Shown here: piece after piece, positions 12,163 to 20,784 of the stretch
How the letters are laid out: every line of letters starts with the position of its first letter
How positions within the stretch are numbered: position 1 is the first letter of the stretch
From: Actinomadura cremea
GTDB lineage: Bacteria; Actinomycetota; Actinomycetes; Streptosporangiales; Streptosporangiaceae
Assembly (NCBI RefSeq): GCF_014648495.1
Contig: NZ_BMRF01000002.1
Location: 816,392-880,391, forward strand
Length of the DNA stretch: 64,000 bases
Reading direction: 5' to 3'
Notes under the pieces: generated by a model
Told to the model about the DNA's origin: nothing
The model's database searches: none
The model's input: the letters and a program-made list of their open reading frames with translations, nothing else
Made by a program: the position numbers and the translations under genes

Positions 12163-13027
12163 CGGGCTCGTGCCGCGGCACGGCGGCGACGGCCAGGACC
12201 GACAGGCCGAGCGCGAGCATGCCGAGCGCGTCCGGCCACGGGCCGCCGTAGAGGACGGCCGACACGGGCAGCAGGTAGGTCTTGGCGGTGGCCGTCGCGA
12301 CCAGCCCGACGATCACCAGGCGGCACCGTTGCAGGGCGACCTGCAACTGGCCCAGGGCGAGCAAGGCCGTGCATGCGAACAGGTACGGGTACGGGGACGC
12401 GGCCAGCGCGCGCGGGGAGGCGCCGAGTTCGGCGGCTCCGAGAAGCATCAGTTCGGCGGTCCCGGTGAGCAGGCCGACGCTCACGGCGAGGGACACCCCG
12501 GTCAGCGGGCGCGCGTGGACGCCCTTGCCGGGGCGCTCGACGGTCAGGAACATGACCGACGGCGCCAGCAGCGAGGGCAGCACCACCGCCAGGAGGAGCG
12601 CGGTGCCGGGCGCCGCGGCCTGCGGGACGTCCGCCGCGCCGGGGGCGGCCCCCGCGGACGCGGCCCGCGCGAACAGCAGCGTCGCGGCCGCCAGCAGGAG
12701 CACGCAGCGCCATTCGCGCGGGGTGAGGCGCTCGCCCAGGACCGGCACCGCGAAGACGAGCAGGACGGCCAGGCCCGCCAGGAACATCGGCTGCGCCTCG
12801 CCGGGGGCCAGCCCGGTCAGCGCCGCGACCTGGACGCTCGCGCCGCCGCCCAGCACCACGGCGCCGGTCAGCCACAGCCGGCTGCCGAGCAGCGCGCCCG
12901 CCAGCCGGTGCGGGCGGTCGCCGCGCAGCGGAGGCATGCCGGCGGCGGCCGATTTGAAGTAGGCCAGCCCGCCGAAGTACAGGCCGGTGGACAGGAGGGC
13001 GAGCACGTGGTGGAGGTGGGCTTGCAT
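12014..13027 (-). CDS. EamA/DMT-like multi-pass membrane transporter
   Basis: Integral membrane protein of 337 aa with about nine to ten hydrophobic segments between residues 5 and 285. The spacing and an internal duplication feel are those of EamA/drug-metabolite transporters, for example VLLVFAVPVLGERLTPREW, which resembles the family's GERLT element. The last 50 residues are Pro/Arg/Gly rich, lack membrane segments and run antisense to the TetR 3' end. They may be a non-functional tail or reflect a lost stop codon. A GGAAAGG-like site precedes the ATG. Substrate unknown; its own 86-bp upstream gap separates it from the amine-oxidase gene. Confidence 0.7.
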   Translation of the reverse strand: MQAHLHHVLALLSTGLYFGGLAYFKSAAAGMPPLRGDRPHRLAGALLGSRLWLTGAVVLGGGASVQVAALTGLAPGEAQPMFLAGLAVLLVFAVPVLGERLTPREWRCVLLLAAATLLFARAASAGAAPGAADVPQAAAPGTALLLAVVLPSLLAPSVMFLTVERPGKGVHARPLTGVSLAVSVGLLTGTAELMLLGAAELGASPRALAASPYPYLFACTALLALGQLQVALQRCRLVIVGLVATATAKTYLLPVSAVLYGGPWPDALGMLALGLSVLAVAAVPRHEPVTRGTSAPPRPRGNAAAPRPPAGGGRARAGSAGPPAGSGGPAPWSAARS

Positions 13028-13113
13028 GTGACTGCCTTTCCGGCCGCCCGCGGCCCGGCGGGTCGGGGGCGCTCACGGACCGCGGGCGGCGTCTCGGAGA
13101 GGAACGGGCTCGG

Positions 13114-15057
13114 TCAGGGCTTGTGCGGGTCCCAGAGGTCGAACCGGTTGGGCAGGCCCGCGGTGAACCGCGCGTCATCGTCGTCGAAGAAGCCCTGGAA
13201 CTCGCCCGGCAGGTACATCTCCAACAGCTTCGCCTTGTCGCCGCCCGCGCCGGAGGCGTCCAGGATCGCGTTCGCGGCCTTGCGGCCGGCCTCGTTGGCG
13301 GCCTCCATCGTCGCGAGGTTGATGTCGGCGCGGACGTAGTCGGAGGCGATGAACAGGTTCGGCAGTGCGGTCGTGGCCTCCGGCCGGTGGTACCACGAGC
13401 CGGGCCGGTTGATCAGCAGCGGCTCGTCGTTGGCGACCTGCGGGGTGCCGTTGCCGGTGATGGCCGGGTCGATGAAGTAGGAGTGGATGTTGAGGTCGTT
13501 GAGCAGGACCCCTCCCCACGGGAGCGCCCTGCGGATCTGCGCGACGACCTCGTTGAAGATCTGCTCGTGCGTGCACTCGCGGGCTGTCTTGCCGTAGAGG
13601 ACGCCCTTGCGGTCCCAGGCGGAGATGTCGATCGACAGGCACTCGCCGACCTGCCCGTCGCCGTAGGTGGCGCGGAAGTCCTTCTTCCAGAACTGCTCCT
13701 GGCTGATGGAGGTCAGCGCCCACGGCTGGGCGGTGTAGGCGACGTGCCCCTTGGCCAGGCTGATCGGCTGCCGCAGGTAGATCATGATGCCGTTCATCCA
13801 GTCGGTCGTCAGCTCGCGCAGCGACCGCAGCGACGGGTCGGCGGCCAGGACGGCGTCGTCCAGCAGCGGGACGGCCCGTTCGACCGGCACCGCGAGGACG
13901 TAGTGGTCGGCCTCCACGGCCGTCGTCCCGCCCGCGCCCTCGACCCGCGCGCCGCTGATCCGCCCGTTCGCGACGGACAGGCCGGTGAGCGTCGCGTCCG
14001 CCTGGAACTGGACGCCGAGCGTGCGCAGGTGCGCCATCCACGGGTCGATGAGCGCCTCGTTGGTGGGGGCGTTGAGCACCCGGTCGGGCGCCTTGTAGCC
14101 GCCGAGGCCGAGGGTGCTGTAGACCCAGGCTTCGGCCATCTTGCCCATGGTGTGCGCGCCGGCCTTGTCGGGCTTGGCCGCGACCAGCGTGCTGGTGAAC
14201 ATGTCGACGAGGAGTTCGTTGTACTCCTTCGACATCTTCTCCGCGTGCACGTACTGGGCGAAGCTCATGTGCTCCCACTGCTTGAGCCGCCGCTCCGGCC
14301 CGCTGGTGACGAACGCGATCATCTTCTGCAGGAAGTACCCGACCTCCCAGGCGGGGACCTTCCCGAAGACGTCGAGGCCGGTCTTGAGGAACGTCAGCAG
14401 CGAGTCGGGGCTGAGCGTGCCGATGATGCTGCCGCGCGCGGGCAGGACGAACTTCGTGCCGTTGTAGAAGGCGGCGACCTCCGAACCGTCGACCAGGTTG
14501 GCCGCCGCGTTCCCGCCGCCCTGCAGCGGGATGCGGCTCATGGTGTCGGGCAGGTTCTGGTAGAAGCCGGGGAAGAAGCGGAACCCGTGCTCGCCGGGCA
14601 GAGGCTGACGACCGCCGGCCCCGGTGCCGGGCACCGGCATGCTGCGGCACTTGCCGCCCCACGCCTTCCGCTCGTAGACCGTGACCTGGAAGCCGCGCTC
14701 GGCCAGCTCGTGCGCCACGGTCAGCCCGCCCATGCCGCCGCCGAACACCGCCACGCGGCGCCCGGCCGCGCGGCGTCCGGCGCCCGGTGCGCGCCGGGTC
14801 GCGGGCTGCGCGGCGGCGGCCCGGCCGCCGCCCATGGTCCCGGCGAGGGCGAGCGCCCCGGCGCCCGCGAGCGTTCCGGCGACGAACCGGCGGCGGTCCA
14901 CCCCGCCGGGACGGTCGCCGCCGCCGGAGGCGACGGCGGCGGGGTCGGTGGTGCCGGGGGCGGGGTCGGGGACGTCCGCCGGGACGGCCGCGGGACCGGT
15001 CTCGGCGGGCGTGCGGCGGTTCGCGGGGTCGGTCGGGGGTGTGGTCCTGTCGTCCAC
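13114..15057 (-). CDS. Tat-exported FAD-dependent amine oxidase / phytoene-desaturase-like oxidoreductase
   Basis: Flavoprotein of 647 aa. Residues 55-82 form a twin-arginine signal (RRRFVAGTLAGAGALALAG) after a long disordered Pro/Thr-rich leader. The Rossmann FAD motif GGGMGG is at 106-111, followed by an E-rich VYERKAWGGKC, as in flavin amine oxidases, phytoene desaturases and hydroxysqualene dehydroxylase-like enzymes. A C-terminal FAD-closing segment (NLFIASDYVRADINLATMEAA) is present. GTG at 15057 follows GAGGAG. A perfect palindrome matching the TetR operator lies 28 bp upstream, so the neighbouring TetR probably represses this gene. An exported flavin desaturase/oxidase is unusual; the substrate may be a terpenoid, carotenoid or steroid. 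Confidence 0.85.
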   Translation of the reverse strand: MDDRTTPPTDPANRRTPAETGPAAVPADVPDPAPGTTDPAAVASGGGDRPGGVDRRRFVAGTLAGAGALALAGTMGGGRAAAAQPATRRAPGAGRRAAGRRVAVFGGGMGGLTVAHELAERGFQVTVYERKAWGGKCRSMPVPGTGAGGRQPLPGEHGFRFFPGFYQNLPDTMSRIPLQGGGNAAANLVDGSEVAAFYNGTKFVLPARGSIIGTLSPDSLLTFLKTGLDVFGKVPAWEVGYFLQKMIAFVTSGPERRLKQWEHMSFAQYVHAEKMSKEYNELLVDMFTSTLVAAKPDKAGAHTMGKMAEAWVYSTLGLGGYKAPDRVLNAPTNEALIDPWMAHLRTLGVQFQADATLTGLSVANGRISGARVEGAGGTTAVEADHYVLAVPVERAVPLLDDAVLAADPSLRSLRELTTDWMNGIMIYLRQPISLAKGHVAYTAQPWALTSISQEQFWKKDFRATYGDGQVGECLSIDISAWDRKGVLYGKTARECTHEQIFNEVVAQIRRALPWGGVLLNDLNIHSYFIDPAITGNGTPQVANDEPLLINRPGSWYHRPEATTALPNLFIASDYVRADINLATMEAANEAGRKAANAILDASGAGGDKAKLLEMYLPGEFQGFFDDDDARFTAGLPNRFDLWDPHKP

Positions 15058-15084
15058 TGCGCACTCCTCGGGGGACGGTTGCGC

Positions 15085-15106
15085 TAACCGACACTGATGT
15101 CGGTTA
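15085..15106. promoter_or_regulatory. Perfect 9-4-9 palindrome, TetR operator (amine-oxidase promoter)
   Basis: The arms TAACCGACA and TGTCGGTTA flank CTGA. The site is 28 bp upstream of the amine-oxidase start, where it would overlap the promoter. A near-identical site at 15838-15859 sits in front of the TetR gene itself, so this TetR is the obvious binder. Confidence 0.75.
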
Positions 15107-15125
15107 AGTGGTCCCCAACTATGCG

Positions 15126-15162
15126 GCGGCCGTCGCGGGGCGTCAAGCCCCGCGACGGCCGC
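15126..15162. terminator. Strong hairpin, transcription terminator after the TetR gene
   Basis: A perfect 16-bp GC-rich stem (GCGGCCGTCGCGGGGC) with a GTCAA loop, just past the TetR stop on the minus strand and before the amine-oxidase operator. There is no U-tract, as is common for terminators in high-GC actinobacteria. It would insulate the two minus-strand genes. Confidence 0.7.
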
Positions 15163-15192
15163 GAGTGTTGTCGCCGTCCCCTGGACGGCCGC

Positions 15193-15804
15193 CTACTCGG
15201 CGTTGCCGAGCCCCGTCCACAGCAGCCGCATCGCCCCCTCGACCAGCGTCGACCGAGGCATGTCGGGATGCCGCTCCCACCACTGGGCGACGCCGTCCAG
15301 ACCGGTGATGAGGAGTTCGACCATCGCCTCGCCGATCGGCTCGCCGGGCTCGACGCCGACCGTGCGCATGTCGCCGGCGAGCAGGGCGGTGACCGCGTGC
15401 GTGCGGGACTCCCGGATGCCCTGCCGCACCGTGCTGATCTCCGGGTCGTCCTCGTCGGTGCGGTCGAAGAGAAGCCTCCTGGCTGCGGGTTTGCTCTGCG
15501 CGAAGCTGAAGTAGGCGTCGATCGTCGAGCGCATCCGGGCCTCCGCCGGGCCGGCGCCGGTGATGCGCGCCCCGACGTGCTCGACCAGCGCGGCGTTCTG
15601 CTCCTGCATGACCGCGAGCAGCAGCACCCGCTTGGACGGGAAGTGGTCGTACAGCACCGTCCGGGCGACTCCCGCGGCGGCGGCGATCTCGCCCAGCGAC
15701 GTCCCGTTGTAGCCCTTGCTCGCGAACACCTCCAGGGCGGCCGCGGTGATCAGCGCCCGGCGGGCCGGGCCCCGCATCCGCGTCTTCGGCGGACCTTCCC
15801 CCAT
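15193..15804 (-). CDS. TetR-family regulator of the amine-oxidase/monooxygenase cluster
   Basis: TetR/AcrR regulator of 203 aa with the helix-turn-helix at about 20-65 (GYNGTSLGEIAAAAGVARTVLYDHFPSKR) and a helical effector domain. ATG at 15804 has AGGAGGGG upstream. It is divergent from the flavin monooxygenase and upstream of the amine oxidase on the same strand. Copies of one palindrome lie in both intergenic regions, so it probably represses itself, the monooxygenase and the amine oxidase together. The inducer is probably a substrate of these flavoenzymes. Confidence 0.9.
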   Translation of the reverse strand: MGEGPPKTRMRGPARRALITAAALEVFASKGYNGTSLGEIAAAAGVARTVLYDHFPSKRVLLLAVMQEQNAALVEHVGARITGAGPAEARMRSTIDAYFSFAQSKPAARRLLFDRTDEDDPEISTVRQGIRESRTHAVTALLAGDMRTVGVEPGEPIGEAMVELLITGLDGVAQWWERHPDMPRSTLVEGAMRLLWTGLGNAE

Positions 15805-15837
15805 CGTCTTGACTCCCCTCCTGGTTTCCCTGCACCC

Positions 15838-15859
15838 TAGCCGACACACATGTCGGTTA
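15838..15859. promoter_or_regulatory. Second TetR operator, TetR/monooxygenase intergenic region
   Basis: The arms TAGCCGACA and TGTCGGTTA flank CACA. This is the 15085-15106 palindrome with one mismatch. It lies 34 bp upstream of the TetR start and 58 bp upstream of the divergent monooxygenase start, well placed to control both. Confidence 0.75.
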
Positions 15860-15917
15860 CGGCGTCCCGCGCGGCGCCGTTCGCACCGCCCGTCCGTCCG
15901 GACGGCAGGGAGTCGCC

Positions 15918-17387
15918 ATGGGGCGCAGGGACGTGTCGATCGCCGTCGTGGGCTGCGGGTTCAGCGGCATCGGCCTGGCCATCGGCCTGAAACGGGCCGG
16001 ATTCGACGACATCACGATCTACGACAAGGCCGCCGGGCCCGGCGGCGTCTGGCTGGCCAACACCTATCCGGGCGCCGCGTGCGACGCCCCCTCGCACCTG
16101 TACTCCTTCTCCTTCGAGCCGAAGCCCGACTGGTCGCGCCGCTTCGCCGAACAACCCGAGATACTGGCCTATCTACGGCATTGCGTCACAAAGTACGGCT
16201 TGGCGGAGCACTGCCGGTTCGGGACCGAGGTCACCGACGCCGTCTTCCTCGCCGACACCGGGCGGTGGCGGGTCGGCACCGCCGACGGCGGCCGGGCCGA
16301 GCACGATCTGCTCGTGGCCGCCTGCGGCCAGCTCTCCAACCCGGCCGTGCCGCCGATCCCGGGGGTCGACGGCTTCGCCGGCACCGTGTTCCACTCCGCG
16401 CGCTGGGACCACGGGCACGACCTGGACGGGGCGCGCGTCGCCGTCGTCGGCAACGGCGCCAGCGCGATCCAGTTCGTCCCGCTGATCGCGCCGGGCGCGG
16501 AGGCGCTGACGGTGTTCCAGGTCGAGTCCCACTGGATCAGCCGCAAGCCCGACCGCGTGTACCCGCGCCCGCGCAAGGCGCTCAACCGCCGCGTCCCCGC
16601 CGTCCAGCGGCTGTCCCGCCTCGGCATCTTCCTCTGGTTCGAGCTGGTGCTGAACCCGAGCCTCGTGCTCCCGCGCGGCCGCCGCGCCCTGTCGCTGCCC
16701 GTCCGCGCCCTGTGCCGGTTCGCCCTGCGCTCGGTGCGCGACCGCGACCTGCGCGACCGGCTCACCCCGCGCTACGAACCCGGCTGCAAGCGGATCCTGA
16801 CCTCCAGCGAGTACTACGCGGCGCTGAACCGTCCGAACGTCCGCGTCGTCGACCGGCCCATCGAGGAGGTCACCCGCCACGGCGTCCGGACGTCCGACGG
16901 CGACCACCACACGGTCGACACCATCATCTGGGCGACCGGTTTCCGCTCCCAGGACTTCGTCGCCCCCATGCGGGTCACGGGCCCGCACGGCCGGGAGCTG
17001 GACGCCGCCTGGAAGGACGGCGCCCGCGCCTACCTGGGCATGGCCGTCGCCGGATTCCCCAACTTCTTCCTCATGTACGGGCCGAACACCAACGTCGGGT
17101 CCGGCTCGATCGTGCACATGCTCGAGAGCCAGACCGCCTACATCGTCCAGGCGGCCCGGCTGCTGGCCTCCGGTGTCACCGCGCTGGAGGTCCGCGCAGA
17201 CGTCCTCGACCGCTTCGACGCGGCCACCCAGGCACGCCTCGCCGCCTCCGTCTGGAACCAGGGCGGCTGCGACAGCTGGTACCTGGACGAGGAGCGCCGC
17301 AACACCAACAACTGGCCCGGCTTCATGACCGGCTACCGGCGCCGCACCCGCCGCCTCGACCCGGCCGACTACCACCTCGAGCGCTGA
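15918..17387 (+). CDS. Flavin-containing / Baeyer-Villiger-type monooxygenase
   Basis: Class B flavoprotein monooxygenase of 489 aa using FAD and NADPH. The FAD motif GCGFSGIG is at residues 9-16, with PGGVWLANTYPGAACD after it. The fingerprint FAGTVFHSARW (F153 to W163) matches the BVMO pattern FxGxxxHxxxW. A second Rossmann motif (VVGNGASAIQF) and the C-terminal GPNTNVGSGS follow. ATG at 15918 has AGGGAG in front. It is divergent from its probable TetR regulator and shares its operator. It probably inserts oxygen into a ketone, for example of a terpenoid or steroid. It could also be an N- or S-oxygenase. Confidence 0.9.
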   Translation: MGRRDVSIAVVGCGFSGIGLAIGLKRAGFDDITIYDKAAGPGGVWLANTYPGAACDAPSHLYSFSFEPKPDWSRRFAEQPEILAYLRHCVTKYGLAEHCRFGTEVTDAVFLADTGRWRVGTADGGRAEHDLLVAACGQLSNPAVPPIPGVDGFAGTVFHSARWDHGHDLDGARVAVVGNGASAIQFVPLIAPGAEALTVFQVESHWISRKPDRVYPRPRKALNRRVPAVQRLSRLGIFLWFELVLNPSLVLPRGRRALSLPVRALCRFALRSVRDRDLRDRLTPRYEPGCKRILTSSEYYAALNRPNVRVVDRPIEEVTRHGVRTSDGDHHTVDTIIWATGFRSQDFVAPMRVTGPHGRELDAAWKDGARAYLGMAVAGFPNFFLMYGPNTNVGSGSIVHMLESQTAYIVQAARLLASGVTALEVRADVLDRFDAATQARLAASVWNQGGCDSWYLDEERRNTNNWPGFMTGYRRRTRRLDPADYHLER

Positions 17388-17394
17388 CGGCGAC

Positions 17395-17423
17395 GGCCCG
17401 GCGCCGCGTGCGGGCGCCGGGCC
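17395..17423. terminator. Bidirectional hairpin between monooxygenase and sulfotransferase
   Basis: A perfect 11-bp stem (GGCCCGGCGCC) with a 7-nt loop, starting 8 bp after the monooxygenase stop and 17 bp from the stop of the convergent sulfotransferase. It can serve both genes. No U-tract. Confidence 0.7.
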
Positions 17424-17439
17424 GGCCGGACGGGGCGTC

Positions 17440-18180
17440 CTACGCGTTCGCCGCCGGGACCCCGCCCTCGGCGGCCGGGGGAGCGGCGGGGAACGGGACG
17501 GTGACGTGCCCCTCGGTCAGCAGGGTGCCGAACATCCGCTTCAGCGCGTCGCCGTCGTTGAGGTGGGGGAACGGCTCGTCCGGGGCCTCGACCCCGAGGA
17601 ACGAGCACAGCGGGTCCCAGCCCTCGCGCACGTCGAACACCAGCAGCCGGTCGGCGGGCAGCCCGGCCCGCACGGTCTCGACGTACCGCTCGAAGGCCCG
17701 GACCGCCGTGTCCACGTCGGGCACGCCGGCCTCCGGGTCCCAGTCCGCGCCGAAGAGGTCGCGCCCGTGCCGGTCCAGGACGGGGCGCATCCGCTGCATG
17801 GCGAGCGCGATCGGGCGCGCGGCCTCGGGCAGTTCGTCCGCGTCCTTGCCGGCGGGGCCGTTCGTCATCAGGGTGCTGAAGCTGGTGTGCCAGCGGCGCG
17901 GATCGCGGACGGTCAGCACGATCTTCGCCTCCGGGTAGGCGTCGGCGAGTTCGCGCCAGAACCCGCTGGACGGCCAGTCCTGGCTGGACGCGTACCCGTC
18001 CAGCACCCGGTCCCAGTCGGCGGGCCCGTCGCCGACGGCGGGGAGCCAGCGATCGGCCTGCGCCGGATTCGTGAGGATTTCGAACATGTGGTGGCAGGGC
18101 CCGAACCCGAGCCGTTCCAGGGCCGCCTTCATCGACGTCGTTCCCGTTCGCGGCAGTCCCGCACCGATGACCTTGAGCAT
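17440..18180 (-). CDS. Sulfotransferase-family protein
   Basis: Predicted sulfotransferase of 246 aa. The N-terminal PAPS 5'-phosphosulfate-binding loop is LPRTGTTSMKAALE (residues 10-23), and the 3'-phosphate region contains VLTVRDPRRWHTS. It fits the bacterial family that also includes uncharacterised NAD-dependent-epimerase-associated sulfotransferases. ATG at 18180 follows GAAAGG. The upstream gap is unusually AT-rich. It is convergent with the monooxygenase and not obviously part of the TetR regulon, because no matching palindrome lies upstream. The acceptor is unknown. Confidence 0.85.
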   Translation of the reverse strand: MLKVIGAGLPRTGTTSMKAALERLGFGPCHHMFEILTNPAQADRWLPAVGDGPADWDRVLDGYASSQDWPSSGFWRELADAYPEAKIVLTVRDPRRWHTSFSTLMTNGPAGKDADELPEAARPIALAMQRMRPVLDRHGRDLFGADWDPEAGVPDVDTAVRAFERYVETVRAGLPADRLLVFDVREGWDPLCSFLGVEAPDEPFPHLNDGDALKRMFGTLLTEGHVTVPFPAAPPAAEGGVPAANA

Positions 18181-18571
18181 GCTGACGCCTTTCACCCTCG
18201 GTAGGCAGCACCGCCCCGCGCCGGGTCCTGCTGCCCCGAGGAGCACGCGTCGGACGGCACTTGGTCGACGCTAGATCACGTTTTGGAAAAGCTCAATATC
18301 GAGAACTGCATTCGCGATGACATGATCATTTATTTCCTGTTTCGGCAGGTGGGGTAAGAGTGTTCGATATCACAATGCAATTCGCTTCGGCTTTTCATAT
18401 TTTCTAGACCGAATTTATAGAGATCTGTGTCCGGACGGGCAGGGAAGGGCGGCGCGCCGGTACCGACAGGGGCACGATCGAGCACGTTCGGGTATCGCGC
18501 AGGCCCACGGGTCACATAGCGTGACCCGTGCGGGGATGTCCCCTCACCGGCGGCCGGATGGAGGACCGAGC
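18181..18571. other. AT-rich intergenic pocket
   Basis: A 391-bp gap whose middle (about 18265-18435) is far less GC-rich than anything nearby, with runs such as TCATTTATTTCC and TTTTCATATTTTC. It contains no convincing gene. It separates the divergent sulfotransferase and PGPGW genes, so it must hold both promoters. The low GC suggests foreign or regulatory DNA. Confidence 0.6.
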
Positions 18572-18979
18572 ATGACCAGACACGTGCGGCGCGGCGTGGC
18601 GCTCGTCATCGGCGCCCTCCTGGCGCTGACCGGCGTCGCCCTGCTCGTCCTGCCCGGACCCGGGCTGCTGCTCGTGCTGGCCGGACTGCTCGTCCTCGCC
18701 CGCGAGTTCCCCAAGGTCGAGCGGTACGTCGAGCCCGTCCAGAACGCGGCGCTGCGGGCGGCCGAGGAGAGCGTGACGTCCTGGTGGCGCATCGCGGGGT
18801 CGGTCCTCACCGCGCTGGCCCTGGTCGGGGCGGGCGTGGCGTGGGGCCTCGTCGAGAAGCTCCCGTTCAGCGGCTGGAGCACGGGATCGGGACTGATCCT
18901 CTCCGGCTTCATCCTCGCCGGGCTCCTGATCTGGAGCCATCGCCGGGTCCGGGCGGCCCGCGCGGCCGGCGCCGGCTGA
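18572..18979 (+). CDS. PGPGW-family small membrane protein
   Basis: Inner-membrane protein of 135 aa with four hydrophobic segments: two near the N-terminus around the loop LVLPGPGLLLVLAGLLVLAREF, and two between about 75 and 125. The loop is the signature of the PGPGW (TIGR02611-like) transmembrane family, here with Leu for the Trp. ATG at 18572 follows GGAGGACC. The gene stands alone. Function unknown. Confidence 0.85.
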   Translation: MTRHVRRGVALVIGALLALTGVALLVLPGPGLLLVLAGLLVLAREFPKVERYVEPVQNAALRAAEESVTSWWRIAGSVLTALALVGAGVAWGLVEKLPFSGWSTGSGLILSGFILAGLLIWSHRRVRAARAAGAG

Positions 18980-19036
18980 CACCCAGCCGAAACCGCCCGT
19001 TCCGTCCCGGCCCGACCCTCGTGACCGGGTGACCGG

Positions 19037-19089
19037 GTGCCCGGGGACGGGGCGGCGGGCCGCCGAGCCGGCGTCACGTCCCCGGGCAC
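19037..19089. terminator. Long-stem hairpin between convergent genes
   Basis: A perfect 13-bp stem (GTGCCCGGGGACG) encloses a 27-nt loop that itself folds (GGCGG/CCGCC). It lies between the PGPGW protein and the convergent secreted protein, overlapping neither, and probably terminates both. Confidence 0.65.
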
Positions 19090-19098
19090 GAGCGGGCG

Positions 19099-20718
19099 TC
19101 AGCGGACGGTGTACGCGCCGATCAGCGTCTGGTCGAGCACGCCCGGAACCGTCGTCCGGAGCGACACCGCGCCGCCGGACGGATTGCGCACCGTCGCCTT
19201 CCAGACGTCGCCCGCACGGTGGACGCGGACCTCGCGCCACGTGCGTCCGTCGTCGTGCGAGACCCGCAGCGCCGGGGCCTTCGCGGTGCCCTCGACGTCC
19301 AGCGTGATCGGCTGCGGGGCGCCCGCGCGGGCGCGGTTGCGGAGGTCGAGCGGCGTCCGGACGCGCGCGTACGGCAGCCCCACCGGTTCGCCGTCGCGGA
19401 CGGTGAACCGCGTCTCGCTCCGGATCGCCGACTCGCGGTCGGCCCACGGCGCCCTCCGGTCGGCCTCCACGACGAGCGTGTACTCACCGGGCGGCGGCGC
19501 GGGCCAGTCGTGCGCGCGGCCCGGCTCGTCACTGCGGTAGACGACCCGGCCTTGGGCGTCCAGAAGCCGCGAGGTGCCGGTCGTCCCGCTGTAGGGCGCG
19601 AGGCGGCTGGTGCTGTCCCACGTGGACAGCAGCGCGACGGCGATGCTGGGCTCGCCGCCCCCGGTGCTCCAGATGGCCGTGCTCCGGCCGGGCGCGAACG
19701 GGCCGATGTGCCAGTCCTTCCGGTACCGGCCCGGACGCGTCGGCGTCACCGTGCGGGACCGCTCGACCAGTTCCCCGAACGAGCAGTCGGGCGTGGTGAT
19801 CGCGGAGTCGAGCGCCCAGGTGAAGCCGGGCGAGAGGTACTCGGTGCGGACGGCCGGCAGCGCGCCGACGCCCACGTAGAAGCCGATCCGGAAGCCCGAC
19901 CCCCAGTCGGCCCCGAGGTGGCTCCCGCCGCACGCCGCCCCGCCCTGCGTCCCGTACCGGGTGCGGTACGCCGCGAGCGTCCCGGTCCGGACGGTCGCGG
20001 GGAACGGGTTCGCGATGCGGCCCTCGACGGCGTCCGCGAGCCCGTAGACGTACGGGCTGCCCTCCTCGGCGCCGTCCTCGGTCAGGATCGCCTGGGCGCG
20101 CAGGGCCAGGCCGTCCGCGGGGCCGGTCGGCACGACGTAGAGCTCCCGGCCGCCCCACGTGCTCGCGAGCGGCAGCACCTCGCCGCCGATCCGCTGCACC
20201 ACCTCGACGGACACGGTCAGCACGGCCGCGTCCGCGCGGTCGACGCGGGGGAGCACGCGCACCCCTTCGCGGGCGTCGAGCACGAGGTCGCCGGGGCGGA
20301 CGTCCGGCAGGTGCACGACCGTGGTCGACTCGCCCGTCCCCACCTGCGCGGTCACCGCGTAGCTCCCGTCCGGGAGCAGGCCCTCCAGGTACCCGTTCGC
20401 CACCTCGGCCTCGAACCCCGGGCCGCCGTCCAGGGGGACGAGCCCGACGTAGGTGTTCTCGGGCGCGCGCCCGTCGCGGTCGAACACCCGGATGCTGATC
20501 GGCAGCCCGGCCGCGCTCCGGACGGACGCGAGCGGGCGCGCCGCCGGCCGGTGCGGTGCCCCCGCGACCTTCGGCGCGCGATAGCCGTCCTTCCGCACGG
20601 CGGGGGCGGGGGCGGGGGCGGCCGGTCCCGTGGCGGGTGCCGCCTGCGCCGGGACGGCCGCCCCGGACACGGTCAGGGCGGCCGTCACGAGGCCCAGCGC
20701 GATCTTCTTCGTCGGCAA
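19099..20718 (-). CDS. Large secreted protein of unknown function
   Basis: Exported protein of 539 aa with a clear signal peptide (KKIALGLVTAALTVSGAAVPAQA) and an Ala/Pro-rich segment after it. The rest looks like several beta-rich, possibly carboxypeptidase-regulatory-like or Ig-like domains; for example, around residues 70-130 a stretch reads TVVHLPDVRPGDLVLDARE. I do not recognise a catalytic motif. The start is a TTG at 20718 with a strong AAGGAGG five bases away. It is followed downstream by a terminator and lies 66 bp upstream-strand of the glycosyltransferases but is probably a separate unit. Function not assigned. Confidence 0.82.
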   Translation of the reverse strand: MPTKKIALGLVTAALTVSGAAVPAQAAPATGPAAPAPAPAVRKDGYRAPKVAGAPHRPAARPLASVRSAAGLPISIRVFDRDGRAPENTYVGLVPLDGGPGFEAEVANGYLEGLLPDGSYAVTAQVGTGESTTVVHLPDVRPGDLVLDAREGVRVLPRVDRADAAVLTVSVEVVQRIGGEVLPLASTWGGRELYVVPTGPADGLALRAQAILTEDGAEEGSPYVYGLADAVEGRIANPFPATVRTGTLAAYRTRYGTQGGAACGGSHLGADWGSGFRIGFYVGVGALPAVRTEYLSPGFTWALDSAITTPDCSFGELVERSRTVTPTRPGRYRKDWHIGPFAPGRSTAIWSTGGGEPSIAVALLSTWDSTSRLAPYSGTTGTSRLLDAQGRVVYRSDEPGRAHDWPAPPPGEYTLVVEADRRAPWADRESAIRSETRFTVRDGEPVGLPYARVRTPLDLRNRARAGAPQPITLDVEGTAKAPALRVSHDDGRTWREVRVHRAGDVWKATVRNPSGGAVSLRTTVPGVLDQTLIGAYTVR

Positions 20719-20784
20719 GAATGCCTCCTTCTGGAGAGTGTTCCGCCGACTGTTGCCCGATGCCCCCCGCCGCGTTCGCGTCCG

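Noticed and set aside
13114-18180. Natural-product gene cluster
   Set aside because: There is an amine-oxidase-like enzyme, a monooxygenase and a sulfotransferase, but no synthase or cyclase that would build a scaffold.
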